Shown in pieces: positions 43,719 through 53,697 of a stretch of DNA of 64,000 nt. The stretch covers positions 992,001 through 1,056,000 of the forward strand of contig NZ_CP034910.1 of the NCBI RefSeq assembly GCF_008932245.1, given 5' to 3'. A model generated the notes under the pieces. That model worked only from the letters and a program-made list of their open reading frames with translations, did not search any database and had not been told where the DNA came from. The position numbers and the translations under genes were made by a program. This stretch comes from Sinorhizobium alkalisoli (GTDB lineage Bacteria > Pseudomonadota > Alphaproteobacteria > Rhizobiales > Rhizobiaceae). Positions within the stretch are counted from its first letter, which is position 1, and every line of letters starts with the position of its first letter.

Positions 43719-46700
43719 ATGTTCGTCAGAGCGCAGGTGATCAGCAGGGGATCGGGACGCAGCATCGTCTCGGCCGCCGCCTATCGTCACCGCGCCCGGA
43801 TGATGGACGAGCAGGCCGGCAGGTCGTTCAGCTATCGCGGCGGGTCGCGGGAACTGGTGCATGAGGAGCTAGCGCTGCCCGACCAGATCCCGGCCTGGCT
43901 CAAGATGGCAATTCAGGGGCAATCCGTCGCTAAGGCCAGCGAGGCGCTCTGGAATGCGCTCGACGCCTTCGAGACGCGGGTGGACGCGCAGCTGGCCCGC
44001 GAGCTCATCATCGCCCTGCCGGAGGAACTGACGCGGGCGGAGAACATCGCCCTGGTGCGCGAGTTCGTGCGGGACAATTTCACGTCCAAGGGAATGGTCG
44101 CCGATTGGGTCTATCACGACAAGGACGGCAATCCGCATATCCATCTGATGACCACGCTGCGTCCCCTGGCGGAGGAGGGGTTCGGGCCGAAGAAGGTTCC
44201 GGTGCTTGGCGAAGACGGCGAGCCGTTGCGCGTCGTCACGCCGGACAGGCCGAACGGCAAGATCGTCTACAAGCTCTGGGCTGGCGACAAGGAAACCATG
44301 AAGGCGTGGAAGATTGCCTGGGCGGAAACCGCCAACCGGCATTTGGCGCTCGCCGGTCATGAGATCCGCCTCGACGGGCGGCCCTCAGCCGAGCAGTGCC
44401 TCGACGGCATCGCGCAAAAACATCTCGGCCCCGAGAAAGCGGCGCTCGCCCGCAAGGGCATCGAGATGTATTTCGCGCCGGCCGATCTGGCGCGGCGGCA
44501 GGAGATGGCCGACCGGCTGCTTGCTGATCCCGAGCTTCTGCTGAAGCAACTCGGCAACGAACGCTCCACCTTCGACGAAAAGGATATCGCCAAGGCGCTG
44601 CATCGCTACGTCGATGATCCCGTCGACTTCGGCAATATAACAGCACGACTAATGGCCTCGGACGATCTGGTGCTGCTCAAGCCGCAGCAGGTTGATACCC
44701 ATACCGGCAAGGCAACGGAACCAGCGGTCTTTACCACGCGGGAGATCCTGCGCATCGAATATGACATGGCGCAGTCGGCTGAGGTCCTGTCGAAACGCAA
44801 GGGCTTTGGCATCTCCGGTGCCCAAGTCGCCGCAGCCGTAAAAAGTATCGAAACGGCCGATACCGCAAAAACCTTCAAGCTCGATACGGAACAGGTTGAT
44901 GCCGTTCGGCACGTCACGCGCGACAATGGCATTGCCGCTGTGGTTGGTCTTGCCGGCGCCGGCAAGTCGACGCTGCTGGCGGCGGCCCGCGTCGCATGGG
45001 AAGGTGAAGGCCGCCGGGTGATCGGCGCAGCACTTGCCGGCAAGGCGGCCGAAGGTCTGGAGGACAGTTCCGGCATCAGGTCGCGCACGCTGGCTTCATG
45101 GGAACTGGCGTGGGCCGGTGGGCGTGAACGGCTCAATCGCGGCGATGTGCTGGTGATCGATGAGGCCGGCATGATCTCGTCGCAGCAGATGGCGCGCGTC
45201 CTGAAGATCGCCGAGGAGGCGGAGGCGAAGGTCGTGCTCGTCGGTGACGCGATGCAGTTGCAGCCGATCCAGGCGGGCGCCGCGTTCAGGGCAATCACCG
45301 AACGGATAGGGTTTGCCGAACTTGCCGGTGTGCGCCGCCAGCGTGATGAGTGGGCGCGCGATGCATCCCGTCTCTTCGCCCGCGGCGAGATCGAGAAAGG
45401 CCTCGACGCCTATGCCTCGCATAGCCGGCTGGTCGAGACGGAGACGCGGGACGAGATCATCGCTCGCATCGTTGCCGATTGGGCGGGTGCGCGCCGTGCG
45501 TTTTTTCAGAAATCCATCGTTGGCGAGGAAGCGCGTCGGCTTCGTGGCGATGAGCTGCTCGTGCTCGCCCACACCAATGACGACGTCCGGAAGCTGAACG
45601 AGGCCTTGCGCCAGGTGATGGCGGACGAGGGTGCGCTGGCAGGCGCACGCCAATTCCAGACGGCGCGAGGCCTGCGCGAGTTCGCCGCCGGCGACCGCAT
45701 CATCTTCCTCGAAAACGCCCGCTTCCTGGAACCGCGCGCGCGGCATCTCGGCCCACAATACGTCAAGAACGGCATGCTCGGCACGGTCGTTTCCACCGGC
45801 AACAAACGGGGCGATGCGCGGCTCGCGGTCCGCCTCGACAATGGCCGTGACGTCGTCATCAGCGAGGAGAGCTATTGCAATGTCGATCATGGCTATGCCG
45901 CGACCATCCACAAGTCCCAAGGGTCGACGGTCGACCGGACCTTCGTGCTGGCTACCGGCATGATGGACCAGCATCTGACCTATGTGGCGATGACCCGCCA
46001 TCGCGACCGCGCCGATCTCTATGCGGCGAAAGAGGACTTCGAGGCAAAGCCGGAATGGGTTCGCAAGCCGCGCGTCGATCATGCCGCGGGCGTCACCGGC
46101 GAGCTCGTGGAAACCGGGCAGGCCAAGTTCCGGCCCGATGACGAGGATGCGGACGAGAGCCCCTATGCCGACGTGAAGACGGACGATCGAACCGTCCATC
46201 GTCTCTGGGGCGTGTGCCTGCCGAAGGCGCTCGAGGAAGGGGGCGTCTCCGAGGGCGATACGGTGATCCTGCGCAAGGACGGAGTGGAGCGGGTCAAGGT
46301 CCAGGTTCCTATTGTCGACGAGAAAACCGGGCAGAAGCGCTTCGAGGAAAGAGAGGTCGATCGAAACGTCTGGACGGCCAAGCAGATCGAAACCGCCGAT
46401 GCACGCCAAGAGAGGATCGAGCGGGAAAGCCATCGGCCGGAACTGTTCAAGCAGCTTGTCGAGCGCCTTGGGCGATCCGGCGCCAAGACGACGACGCTCG
46501 ATTTCGCGAGCGAGGAAGGCTACCAGGCGCACGCCTGCGATTTCGCGGGGCGGCGCGGTATCGATACGCTCGCCGAGGTTGCGGCCGGGATGGAGAAGGG
46601 CGGTTCCCGGCGGATGGCGTGGATTGCGGAAAAGCGCGGGCAGGTGGCCAAGCTCTGGGAGCGGGCGAGTGTGGCGCTCGGCTTTGCGATCGAGCGCGAA

Positions 46701-48329
46701 AGGCGTGTCTCGTACAACGAGGAACGGACCGCATCTTTCTCAGCCGGAAGCCCGTCGGATGGGAAGTATCTGATCCCGCCCGCCACCGCGTTCGCCCGCA
46801 GCGTCGAGGAGGATGCACGCCTTACTCAGCTCTCCTCGGAACGGTGGAAGGAGCGGGAGGAAGTCCTCCAGCCGCTGCTCAAGAAGATCTACCGCGATCC
46901 CGACGCGGCGCTTGTCCACTTGAATGCGCTCGCCTCGGATGCCGCCATCGAACCCCGCAAACTCGCTGATGATCTCGCCAAAGCACCAGGCCGCCTTAGT
47001 CGCCTGCGAGGGTCCGACCTCATGGTCGATGGCCGCGCGGCGCGCGAGGAGCGCAGCATCGCCACGGCGGCATTGAAGGAATTGCTTCCACTGGCCCGGG
47101 CGCACGCGACCGAATTCCGCCGGAACGCCGAACGCTTCCGCGAGCGCGAGCAGACGCGCCGTGCCCATATGTCCCTGTCGATCCCGGCGATTTCGAAGCA
47201 GGCCATGACGCGCCTCGTCGAAATCGAGGCTGTGCGCAGGCAGGGTGGTGACGACGCCTGGAAGACCGCCTTCTCCTTTGCAGCCGAGGATCGCTCGCTC
47301 GTGCAGGAGGTGAAGGCCGTGAGCGATGCACTGACCGCCCGCTTCGGCTGGAGTGCCTTCACCGCGAGGGCCGATGCGATTGCCGAGCGCAATATCGCCG
47401 AGCGCATGCCGGAAGATCTCACGGATGAACGGCGCGGGAAGCTGACGCGGCTCTTCCAGGTTGTCCGTCGTTTCACCGAGGAGCAGCACCTTGCTGAAAA
47501 GAAGGATCGTTCGAAGATCGTTGCCGGTGCAAGTGTCGAGTACGGGAAGGAAGCAAAAGCCGTGTTGCCGATGCTTGCCGCCGTGACGGAGTTCAGGACG
47601 CCGGTGGACGAGGAGGCGCGCCCACGAGCGCTTTCTGTGGCGCACTATCGCCATCAACGCGCGTCGCTCGCCGAGACTGCCACACGCATCTGGCGCGATC
47701 CGGCTGGCGCCGTCGACAAGATTGAGCACTTGATCGTCAACGGCTTTGCGGCCGAGCGGATCGCGGCCGCTGTGACCAATGACCCGGCAGCCTATGGTGC
47801 GCTGCGCGGCTCAGATCGCCTGATGGACCGGATGCTCGCCTCCGGAAGGGAACGGAAGGAGGCGCTGCAAGCCGTGCCCGAGGCGTCCGTTCGTTTGCGC
47901 TCGCTCGGCGCGGCTTATGTCAGCGCCTTCGATGGCGAGCGCCAGGCTATCATGGAAGAGCGCCGCCGCATGGCAGTCGCCATTCCCGGATTGTCGGACG
48001 CCGCCGAAGATGCCCTCCACCGACTGGCAGCGGAGATGAAAAAGAAGGGCAGCAAGCTCGACGTTGCCGCGGGCTCGCTCGATCCGCGCGTCCGTCAGGA
48101 ATTCGCCGCGGTCAGCCGGGCGCTCGACGAGCGCTTCGGCAGAAACGCCATCCTGCGCGGCGAGAAGGACGTCATCAATCGCGTGTCGGCGGCGCAGCGG
48201 CGTGCCTTTGAGGCGATGCACGAGCGGCTGAAGGTGCTGCAGCAGACCGTCCGCATGCAGGCGAGCCAGCAAATCATATCGGAGCGTCAGCAGCGCATCA
48301 TCGATCGCGCGCGCGGCGTCACCCATTGA
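43719..48329 (+). CDS. traA: TraA, relaxase-helicase (MobA/MobL type)
   Basis: A protein of about 1536 residues that nicks oriT, remains bound to the transferred strand and unwinds the DNA. The relaxase domain (about 1-220) includes VISRGSGRSIVSAAAYRHRA and the histidine cluster GNPHIHLMTTLRP near residue 140. The helicase domain has Walker A GLAGAGKSTLL (about 408) and Walker B VLVIDEAGM (about 477), plus late motifs GYAATIHKSQGSTVDRTF and YVAMTRHRDRADLY. The long C-terminal third is helical and charged. The ATG at 43719 gives MFVRAQVISRG; a GTG at 43710 (VAIMFVRAQ) is equally likely. Confidence 0.95.
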   Translation: MFVRAQVISRGSGRSIVSAAAYRHRARMMDEQAGRSFSYRGGSRELVHEELALPDQIPAWLKMAIQGQSVAKASEALWNALDAFETRVDAQLARELIIALPEELTRAENIALVREFVRDNFTSKGMVADWVYHDKDGNPHIHLMTTLRPLAEEGFGPKKVPVLGEDGEPLRVVTPDRPNGKIVYKLWAGDKETMKAWKIAWAETANRHLALAGHEIRLDGRPSAEQCLDGIAQKHLGPEKAALARKGIEMYFAPADLARRQEMADRLLADPELLLKQLGNERSTFDEKDIAKALHRYVDDPVDFGNITARLMASDDLVLLKPQQVDTHTGKATEPAVFTTREILRIEYDMAQSAEVLSKRKGFGISGAQVAAAVKSIETADTAKTFKLDTEQVDAVRHVTRDNGIAAVVGLAGAGKSTLLAAARVAWEGEGRRVIGAALAGKAAEGLEDSSGIRSRTLASWELAWAGGRERLNRGDVLVIDEAGMISSQQMARVLKIAEEAEAKVVLVGDAMQLQPIQAGAAFRAITERIGFAELAGVRRQRDEWARDASRLFARGEIEKGLDAYASHSRLVETETRDEIIARIVADWAGARRAFFQKSIVGEEARRLRGDELLVLAHTNDDVRKLNEALRQVMADEGALAGARQFQTARGLREFAAGDRIIFLENARFLEPRARHLGPQYVKNGMLGTVVSTGNKRGDARLAVRLDNGRDVVISEESYCNVDHGYAATIHKSQGSTVDRTFVLATGMMDQHLTYVAMTRHRDRADLYAAKEDFEAKPEWVRKPRVDHAAGVTGELVETGQAKFRPDDEDADESPYADVKTDDRTVHRLWGVCLPKALEEGGVSEGDTVILRKDGVERVKVQVPIVDEKTGQKRFEEREVDRNVWTAKQIETADARQERIERESHRPELFKQLVERLGRSGAKTTTLDFASEEGYQAHACDFAGRRGIDTLAEVAAGMEKGGSRRMAWIAEKRGQVAKLWERASVALGFAIERERRVSYNEERTASFSAGSPSDGKYLIPPATAFARSVEEDARLTQLSSERWKEREEVLQPLLKKIYRDPDAALVHLNALASDAAIEPRKLADDLAKAPGRLSRLRGSDLMVDGRAAREERSIATAALKELLPLARAHATEFRRNAERFREREQTRRAHMSLSIPAISKQAMTRLVEIEAVRRQGGDDAWKTAFSFAAEDRSLVQEVKAVSDALTARFGWSAFTARADAIAERNIAERMPEDLTDERRGKLTRLFQVVRRFTEEQHLAEKKDRSKIVAGASVEYGKEAKAVLPMLAAVTEFRTPVDEEARPRALSVAHYRHQRASLAETATRIWRDPAGAVDKIEHLIVNGFAAERIAAAVTNDPAAYGALRGSDRLMDRMLASGRERKEALQAVPEASVRLRSLGAAYVSAFDGERQAIMEERRRMAVAIPGLSDAAEDALHRLAAEMKKKGSKLDVAAGSLDPRVRQEFAAVSRALDERFGRNAILRGEKDVINRVSAAQRRAFEAMHERLKVLQQTVRMQASQQIISERQQRIIDRARGVTH

Positions 48330-48737
48330 GAGTTTGCGGAAATGCTGACCTGACAGTGAGCCAAAACGAACTCGCACAGTACGGGGCGACCATCCGCATT
48401 GTGGGCGACAATCTTCCTGTCATTCGCGGGAGGCCGAAGCTATCGCTGGATCGCACGCGATCTGGCCATCAGCAAGAGGACGATTGCTGATGTTGTCGCA
48501 CGCGATCGCGCGGGTGCCGAATGACGTAGTGGCGCAGATTTCTGCCATTCGGCGGTCCGATGCTAAAGGCCGTAGCGGGTTGACAGCAGAAGTTCGGCTG
48601 CTCCTCGGCGTAAGTCGGATTCGCCCCGATGGCGGACGCTCAAGCGGCGCTCTGTCTTTCGTCGCGCCGTGCGCGAGGCGCTCGATTGAGCGACACATGA
48701 CCCTCGACGAGCGGCCCTGCACCGACCGCGGTGTGTT
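48330..48737 (+). pseudogene. Fragment of a resolvase-type recombinase (C-terminal helix-turn-helix)
   Basis: From about 48423 to the TGA at 48522-48524 the plus strand reads FAGGRSYRWIARDLAISKRT followed by IADVVARDRAGAE. This looks like the DNA-binding C-terminus of serine recombinases. No catalytic N-terminal domain is present upstream. The fragment sits just after traA, so it is probably the trace of an old insertion or excision. The remaining bases to 48737 hold no gene. Confidence 0.4.
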
Positions 48738-49010
48738 TCAATAGCGGTAATACCCATAGATCGGTCGTGCGCCGCGTTTGCACTTGATCTCCTCCTTGTA
48801 TTCGTCTTCGTCCCACTTGCGTTCGATCTTGCAGCGGCTGCGACGGTACTCTTCCTTATAGGCTCTCCGCTCGTATCGGGGCTCGTCATAATAGCCGCGC
48901 CAGCGTCACCGACCATGACCGCTCTCGTCTTTCCAAGGATCGGCCACTGCTGCCCCCGCGAAGGTGGTAAACGCTACGCCGGCGGCGGCTAAGATGATTG
49001 CGATCTTCAT
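48738..49010 (-). pseudogene. Small exported basic protein broken by an in-frame stop
   Basis: The minus strand reads a signal peptide (MKIAIILAAAGVAFTTFAGA), then DPWKDESGHGR, a TGA at 48906-48908, then RWRGYYDEPRYERRAYKEEY and CKIERKWDEDEYKEEIKCKR up to the terminal stop. The reading frame is the same on both sides of the TGA, so a single stop codon inactivates a 90-codon gene, assuming no readthrough. Similar small secreted Tyr/Arg-rich proteins of unknown function are frequent in rhizobia. A GGAG ribosome binding site is present. Confidence 0.6.
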
Positions 49011-49254
49011 CATCAGTCTCCTTGTGCCACGTACCGGGTCAACGCTCACGTGCTGACTTGGTTTCTAAGACCGATCCGCCAGCTTTAATCCATAGGACCT
49101 AAGTTCAACGAAGGCGGGCAAAAGTCTTACCCGACTGCGAGAGTCGACCGGCTCCGCGCTCAAACAAGCTATTGACCAATCTGATGCCAATGGCGGCTTC
49201 GGATGACGTCCGCAGCGAGAACAACAACGAGCAAAATACTTGTTGCTTCGCAAG

Positions 49255-49716
49255 CTAGTTTTCGAGCCACGGGTAGCGGGCGGTGTCCTTACCGGCGTAG
49301 TCTGGGTCAAGATAGATGAAGCAGCGCTGTATTTTCCAGTCGCGGATTTCGAACACGTCGCACCAACGCCCCGCCTGCCAATCGGGAACGCCAGCGCGCC
49401 ACGGACCGTCTCGGTGCTCGCCATGGCTTGTGCCCTCGCAAACCACGAGATCGGAGCCGGAGAAAATCCAGTTGAAGTGCGAGTAGTGGTGGACGATCGA
49501 CTTGAGGGTCGCGCCGACATCGCCGAACAGCTTACCGATCTGGTCCCTGCCGCTCGCCAAACCCCATTTGGGGAAGTACACCTGCGCGTCCTCGGCGAAG
49601 AGCTCGATGATAGAGCTGCCGGTGGACGTCACCCCGCCATTGTCGAAGGCCTTCAGGTATTCGAGCGCGACCGACTTGCGCTGCTCGTCTGTCATTGTCT
49701 GCTTCGTGACTGCCAC
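49255..49716 (-). CDS. NTF2-like (SnoaL/ketosteroid-isomerase-type) protein
   Basis: A 153-residue protein with the alpha+beta cone fold: MTDEQRKSVALEYLKAFDNG, ELFAEDAQVYFPKWG, GDVGATLKSIVHHYSHFNWI, GTSHGEHRDGPWR, WCDVFEIRDWKIQRCFIYLD. The acidic and histidine residues around the cavity are compatible with isomerase, hydratase or hydrolase activity, but the reaction cannot be told. The GTG at 49716 has GGAGGAAAAC in front. It lies 33 bases after the flavoprotein gene on the same strand, so the two probably act in one pathway. Confidence 0.8.
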   Translation of the reverse strand: MAVTKQTMTDEQRKSVALEYLKAFDNGGVTSTGSSIIELFAEDAQVYFPKWGLASGRDQIGKLFGDVGATLKSIVHHYSHFNWIFSGSDLVVCEGTSHGEHRDGPWRAGVPDWQAGRWCDVFEIRDWKIQRCFIYLDPDYAGKDTARYPWLEN

Positions 49717-49748
49717 GTTTTCCTCCCTGGAAAGCAACCGTGAAAAGA

Positions 49749-51395
49749 TCAGCGTCGCGGCTCTCCGCTGGCGGCGCTGGCCGCGAGATAGGCGAAAGCG
49801 AGGATAGGACCGAGGGTCGCCCCACCAGCCCAATAGGCACGAGCCGAGGCCGAGGCCACGCAGTTGCCGACGCCGTAGAGGCCGCGGATCGGCCGACCAG
49901 TATGATCGAGGACCTGGCCGTTGGGGTTAGTGACCGGTCCGCCCTTGGTATCGAGACTGCCGCCCGCCAGGAGCGCGGCATAGTACGGACCCTCGTCGCA
50001 GATCGGATACATAGTCGGATTCGGCGCGGCTGGGCTTTCGGCTGCCGGTCCGTTGAACAGAAGCTCTACCTGCCGCTCACCGCGGTTGAAATCCAGATCC
50101 TTGCCCTCCCTGGCAAATTTGTTGAAGCGCGAGATCGTCGACTTCAGGGCCTCTTCGAAGTCATCGGCGATCGTCAGATTGCCAGTGCGGTTCGCATACT
50201 TGTTGAAGCGCGCACGGATGTTGCTCGTCAGTTCGGCCAGGCTATCACCCTTGATGACGTGACCATCGTCCCTGCCTTCCGGCACGATGAAGCGGCCGTA
50301 CTCGTCGCTTGCCGAGTATTGCTGGCTGCGCGCGTCCCAGATCGCGACCAGCACGAGGTTGGGGTACTCGGATTTCGTCGGATCCCAGGTGAAGAAGGCT
50401 TGCGCGGATTCGTTGTAGGCAAGTTTCTCGTTGGTAACGCGGCGACCGTTCCTGTCGACGTAGATCATGGAGTCGCCGGATGGGGAAAAGGTGCCGATCA
50501 GCGACGGATCGTCGTTCAGTGCCTTCTCGAGCACGATCGGACACATCCACGCGTAGTTCATATTGCGGAGCTGGGCGCCCGCAGCCGCACCGATATTGAC
50601 GAAGTCGCCCTCGTTCGTGCGCACGGCGCAGCCGCCGAAAACCGGTACGCTCAGGAAGTTCTTGCGCATGTCGACGTCATGGGTGAAGCCGCCGGAGGCG
50701 AAGATCACCGCCTTGCGCGCTTTGAACGCGACGGTCGTGCCGAGGGCCGTATCGGCTTCGACGCCGATGACTGCGCCGCTCTCGTCGACATTCGTGCGCT
50801 GCACGCGGTGCCCGGTTCGGATATCGACCCCGTCGGCACGCGCCTTGGCGCTCATGGTGCGGATCGCGACCTCGCCGCCGTCCGACATGGACTCGCGGGC
50901 ATTCTTGGGCAAGAGCACGCGGCCTTTCGGTGCCTTGTCCTCCGGCAGCTCTGCCCAGTAGTCGGGCACGAAGTCACAGTGCCGATATTCGAGCGCGCCT
51001 TTCTCGGCGAGCAGCTCGGTTGCAATCGAGGCGTTGTCGTAGATGGCAGCGAAGGAATCATACTCCCACTGCGACATACCGAACGTAGGGTGCTCGGGAT
51101 CATAGGCTTCCGGGCGCGAAAGGCGGGCCATGTAGCGGATGCAGTCATCCCTCCTGTCCTCGATTCCGATCTCCTGCATGTGCCTGTTGTTCGGCACCCA
51201 GTACCAGAAGGCGGCCTTCCTGGTCGTGCCGCCGAGCTCGTCGGCCTTCTCAAGCAGCACGATCTCGTTTCCCTGCCAGCGGGCGAACAGCGCAGAAGCA
51301 AGCCCCGCCGCGCCGGCACCCACAATCACGATATCTACCTCCACATCGAAGCGAGACCGTTTGACCGGCAGACCCGATTTCCTGGCAATCGACAT
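49749..51395 (-). CDS. FAD-dependent dehydrogenase (ketosteroid dehydrogenase/fumarate reductase type)
   Basis: A 548-residue flavoprotein of the FAD-binding_2 family. The dinucleotide motif is VDIVIVGAGAAGLASALFAR with LLEKADELGGTTRKA. The C-terminal FAD motif is GLYGVGNCVASASARAYWAG, then GATLGPILAFAYLA. It resembles 3-ketosteroid delta-1-dehydrogenase-like enzymes, which introduce a C=C bond next to a ketone in a ring. The likely substrate is an alicyclic ketone or polyol leading to a phenolic ring (inference). The ATG at 51395 with GGGAGGGAAGC is preferred over an upstream extension. Confidence 0.85.
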   Translation of the reverse strand: MSIARKSGLPVKRSRFDVEVDIVIVGAGAAGLASALFARWQGNEIVLLEKADELGGTTRKAAFWYWVPNNRHMQEIGIEDRRDDCIRYMARLSRPEAYDPEHPTFGMSQWEYDSFAAIYDNASIATELLAEKGALEYRHCDFVPDYWAELPEDKAPKGRVLLPKNARESMSDGGEVAIRTMSAKARADGVDIRTGHRVQRTNVDESGAVIGVEADTALGTTVAFKARKAVIFASGGFTHDVDMRKNFLSVPVFGGCAVRTNEGDFVNIGAAAGAQLRNMNYAWMCPIVLEKALNDDPSLIGTFSPSGDSMIYVDRNGRRVTNEKLAYNESAQAFFTWDPTKSEYPNLVLVAIWDARSQQYSASDEYGRFIVPEGRDDGHVIKGDSLAELTSNIRARFNKYANRTGNLTIADDFEEALKSTISRFNKFAREGKDLDFNRGERQVELLFNGPAAESPAAPNPTMYPICDEGPYYAALLAGGSLDTKGGPVTNPNGQVLDHTGRPIRGLYGVGNCVASASARAYWAGGATLGPILAFAYLAASAASGEPRR

Positions 51396-51765
51396 ATGCT
51401 TCCCTCCCGACCTTCTGCACACCGGTGATCCGTGCCAAGGCTGCCGATTCCCGCTGTGCGGGTCTTTCAAATCTTTGCGCTTACAAATTCCTGCGGAGGA
51501 GTTGGCTGGCGGCGAAGCAGCATTGCCTCTAACTCGGACGGGGTGGGGCTAAGCAGTCTTGCGTCCGGGCGGCTTAAGCCGGATCAGCGCCTTCAGCCAT
51601 CAAGATGGATGAGGTGTGCACGTCCAGCACATAACAATCCGTTATTCTAACCGGCGACGATGAGACGCTATTGAGGATTCCGGCTGCTATGGTCCTTAAA
51701 AGATGGCGCCTGCAGCGACCTTGATGGTGCGAGAAGAAACCGACGCTGGCTGGGGAGGATGATCA
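51396..51765. promoter_or_regulatory. Divergent region between the flavoprotein and AraC genes
   Basis: About 370 bases. It contains ATAACAATCCGTTAT (51631-51645), a 5-bp inverted repeat that may be part of a regulator site. No gene is seen. The promoters of both flanking genes must lie here. Confidence 0.45.
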
Positions 51766-52647
51766 ATGACAGCGATATTTAGGGGAGGGCGAGAGCTACG
51801 CTATACTGGGTTCGAGCAATTTCCGGCGCATGGAAGCTACGGAGGTATCGACCACTGCATTGCGGGCGCGAAGCCTTATACGCTTGAGTTCACCAACGAG
51901 TCCGATGTCATATGTTTGTTGCTGGGAGACATCTTCTCGAAAGCCAGGTTCGAGAACGACGGCGAGGAAACACTGCTGTTTCGCGGCGAAACGGCCGCGT
52001 TCCACCCGCGCCACGGCAGTGTCCGTGTCGCGGCAAGCACTGTTCGTCACGGCTTCATCGCCTTCTCGTATTCCGATGATTTCCAAGGGTCCATAAGCGA
52101 CCGAGGCGTTGACAGGGTGCGAAGCGGCGGAAGCGTCAATAACATTCGGCTGAAATCGCTCCGCCATCTTGCCTGCTATGCCCGCGAGCGCCTCCGCTTT
52201 GGCCGGCCGCTCGATCCGCTGGAGATCCAGTATCTCGGCGGCATGGTCTATCTCGAGACCTTACGAGGTCTTCATGCTGTGAAGCCCGCTAATGCCTCCA
52301 CACTTTCGGATGCGGAGTTTGACCGCCTTTCGGCCTTCATCGACGCTGAGCTTGAGGGCGACATTAGCTGCGCCCGCCTGACCGGATGTGTCGACCTGCC
52401 GCTGAGAGTGGTGTTCGAAGGCATTAAGACACGTACCGGTTTGCCGCCGTACCAGTTCGTTCTAAGAAGGCGGGTTGAACAAGCGCAAAAGCTTCTTATG
52501 CGATCTGACTTTTCGATCGCCGAAATTGCTTTCCGGTGCGGCTTCGCATCGCAGCAACACATGACATCGGTCTTGAAGCGGCAGCTTGGCCATACCCCCG
52601 GCCAGATCCGCCGCGGGACCGGTCCCAGCGAGTCGACGTCGCTTTAA
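51766..52647 (+). CDS. AraC-family transcriptional regulator
   Basis: A 293-residue regulator. The N-terminal ligand-binding part has no recognised motif. The C-terminal double helix-turn-helix begins near LEGDISCARLTGCVDLPLRV and ends in DFSIAEIAFRCGFASQQHMT and FKRQLGHTPGQIRR-type sequence. The GGGGAGGATGATCA in front fits a ribosome binding site. It diverges from the flavoprotein gene and probably controls it. Effector unknown. Confidence 0.88.
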   Translation: MTAIFRGGRELRYTGFEQFPAHGSYGGIDHCIAGAKPYTLEFTNESDVICLLLGDIFSKARFENDGEETLLFRGETAAFHPRHGSVRVAASTVRHGFIAFSYSDDFQGSISDRGVDRVRSGGSVNNIRLKSLRHLACYARERLRFGRPLDPLEIQYLGGMVYLETLRGLHAVKPANASTLSDAEFDRLSAFIDAELEGDISCARLTGCVDLPLRVVFEGIKTRTGLPPYQFVLRRRVEQAQKLLMRSDFSIAEIAFRCGFASQQHMTSVLKRQLGHTPGQIRRGTGPSESTSL

Positions 52648-52657
52648 GTGTCCTGGG

Positions 52658-53608
52658 CTAGACGCCCCAGACAACCGACTGCTCGTGCCGCTTGATGAGG
52701 TGCTTTAGGTTCTCGAAGCCGCTGCGGATGTGCCGGGCGAAGTGATCGACTGCCGGCATTCGCGGCGCATCCGCGCGCTTCAACAGTCCGAGTGCCCGTT
52801 CGGGATGAGGCACAGCGACCGGAAGCGCGGTGATCGACTTGTCCTTGCGAAGCGCGAAGACAACACTGTGCGGCAGGATAGTCAGTGCGTCGGTCCCCTT
52901 CATGTAATTCACGACGCCCATCAGCGATCCACCCGTGTAGCGGATCCTGATCTCGGTTGCTCCGAACGACAACAACATGCTGCGAAGATCGGCGAGCAAG
53001 GGGCTGCCCGGCGGCGGAGCGACCCACGGGTAATCCAAGAGGTCGCTTGGCTGCGGCCGGCGCTTCATGAGCAGTGGGTGGGTAACGCGGCAGGCAATCA
53101 CATTGCGACCCGGCAAAATCTGCTGGAACTCTAATCCTGACCCTTCATCCAGGATGTCGATCGGGCAAATTGCAAGATCGACCTGATCCGCCTTCAAGGC
53201 GGCCCGCAGATCGGAAAAATAACCATAACTCTGATCGACGCGCACATCCGGATGCAGGTTCTGGAACTCCGCGATCATCCCGGCGATGAGCGCATCCATG
53301 AAGAAAGGCGTGCCGCCGACGCGCACAGTGCCGCCCTTGCCGACCCTGAAACTTTCGATCGTGTCGGACGCCTTGCGTGAGGCGGCCAGCATCACCTGGC
53401 CGTGATCGGCAAGCGCGCGGCCAAGCGGGGTCGGCTGGAGGGGACGACGGCCTTTGATGAATAATGGCTCTCCCAGGCGCTTTTCCAGCATCGACAGCGT
53501 GCGCGAGACCGCCGGCTGCGCAAGGCCGAGCAGGGCGGCACCCTCGGTCACGCCACCTGTCTTTACGACGGCCGCGAGCTGGATCAAATGGCGCTCATCT
53601 ATCTTCAT
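52658..53608 (-). CDS. LysR-family transcriptional regulator
   Basis: A 316-residue regulator. The N-terminal winged helix reads MKIDERHLIQLAAVVKTGGV, TEGAALLGLAQPAVSRTLSM, LEKRLGEPLFIKGRR, and the effector domain follows from about residue 95. It diverges from the intradiol dioxygenase gene, the classical arrangement for LysR control of aromatic ring-cleavage genes. An inverted TTAT-N13-ATAA lies just upstream of its start codon. The effector is probably a ring-cleavage substrate or product (inference). Confidence 0.9.
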   Translation of the reverse strand: MKIDERHLIQLAAVVKTGGVTEGAALLGLAQPAVSRTLSMLEKRLGEPLFIKGRRPLQPTPLGRALADHGQVMLAASRKASDTIESFRVGKGGTVRVGGTPFFMDALIAGMIAEFQNLHPDVRVDQSYGYFSDLRAALKADQVDLAICPIDILDEGSGLEFQQILPGRNVIACRVTHPLLMKRRPQPSDLLDYPWVAPPPGSPLLADLRSMLLSFGATEIRIRYTGGSLMGVVNYMKGTDALTILPHSVVFALRKDKSITALPVAVPHPERALGLLKRADAPRMPAVDHFARHIRSGFENLKHLIKRHEQSVVWGV

Positions 53609-53617
53609 AACGATGTG

Positions 53618-53638
53618 TTATACAATCGTCGAACATAA
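53618..53638. promoter_or_regulatory. LysR-type binding box
   Basis: TTAT (53618-53621) and ATAA (53635-53638) are inverted around 13 bases, containing the T-N11-A pattern of LysR sites. It lies in the 89-bp gap between the LysR gene and the dioxygenase gene, consistent with autoregulation and divergent activation. Confidence 0.5.
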
Positions 53639-53697
53639 TCATCAATCGCGATCACCATGACTGCTACCTTCCTTCAAGTCAGGTTGGAGGAGAGAGC

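Noticed and set aside
45096..46532. A 478-codon minus-strand frame
   Set aside because: Antisense to the traA helicase domain, with no motif or ribosome binding site support.
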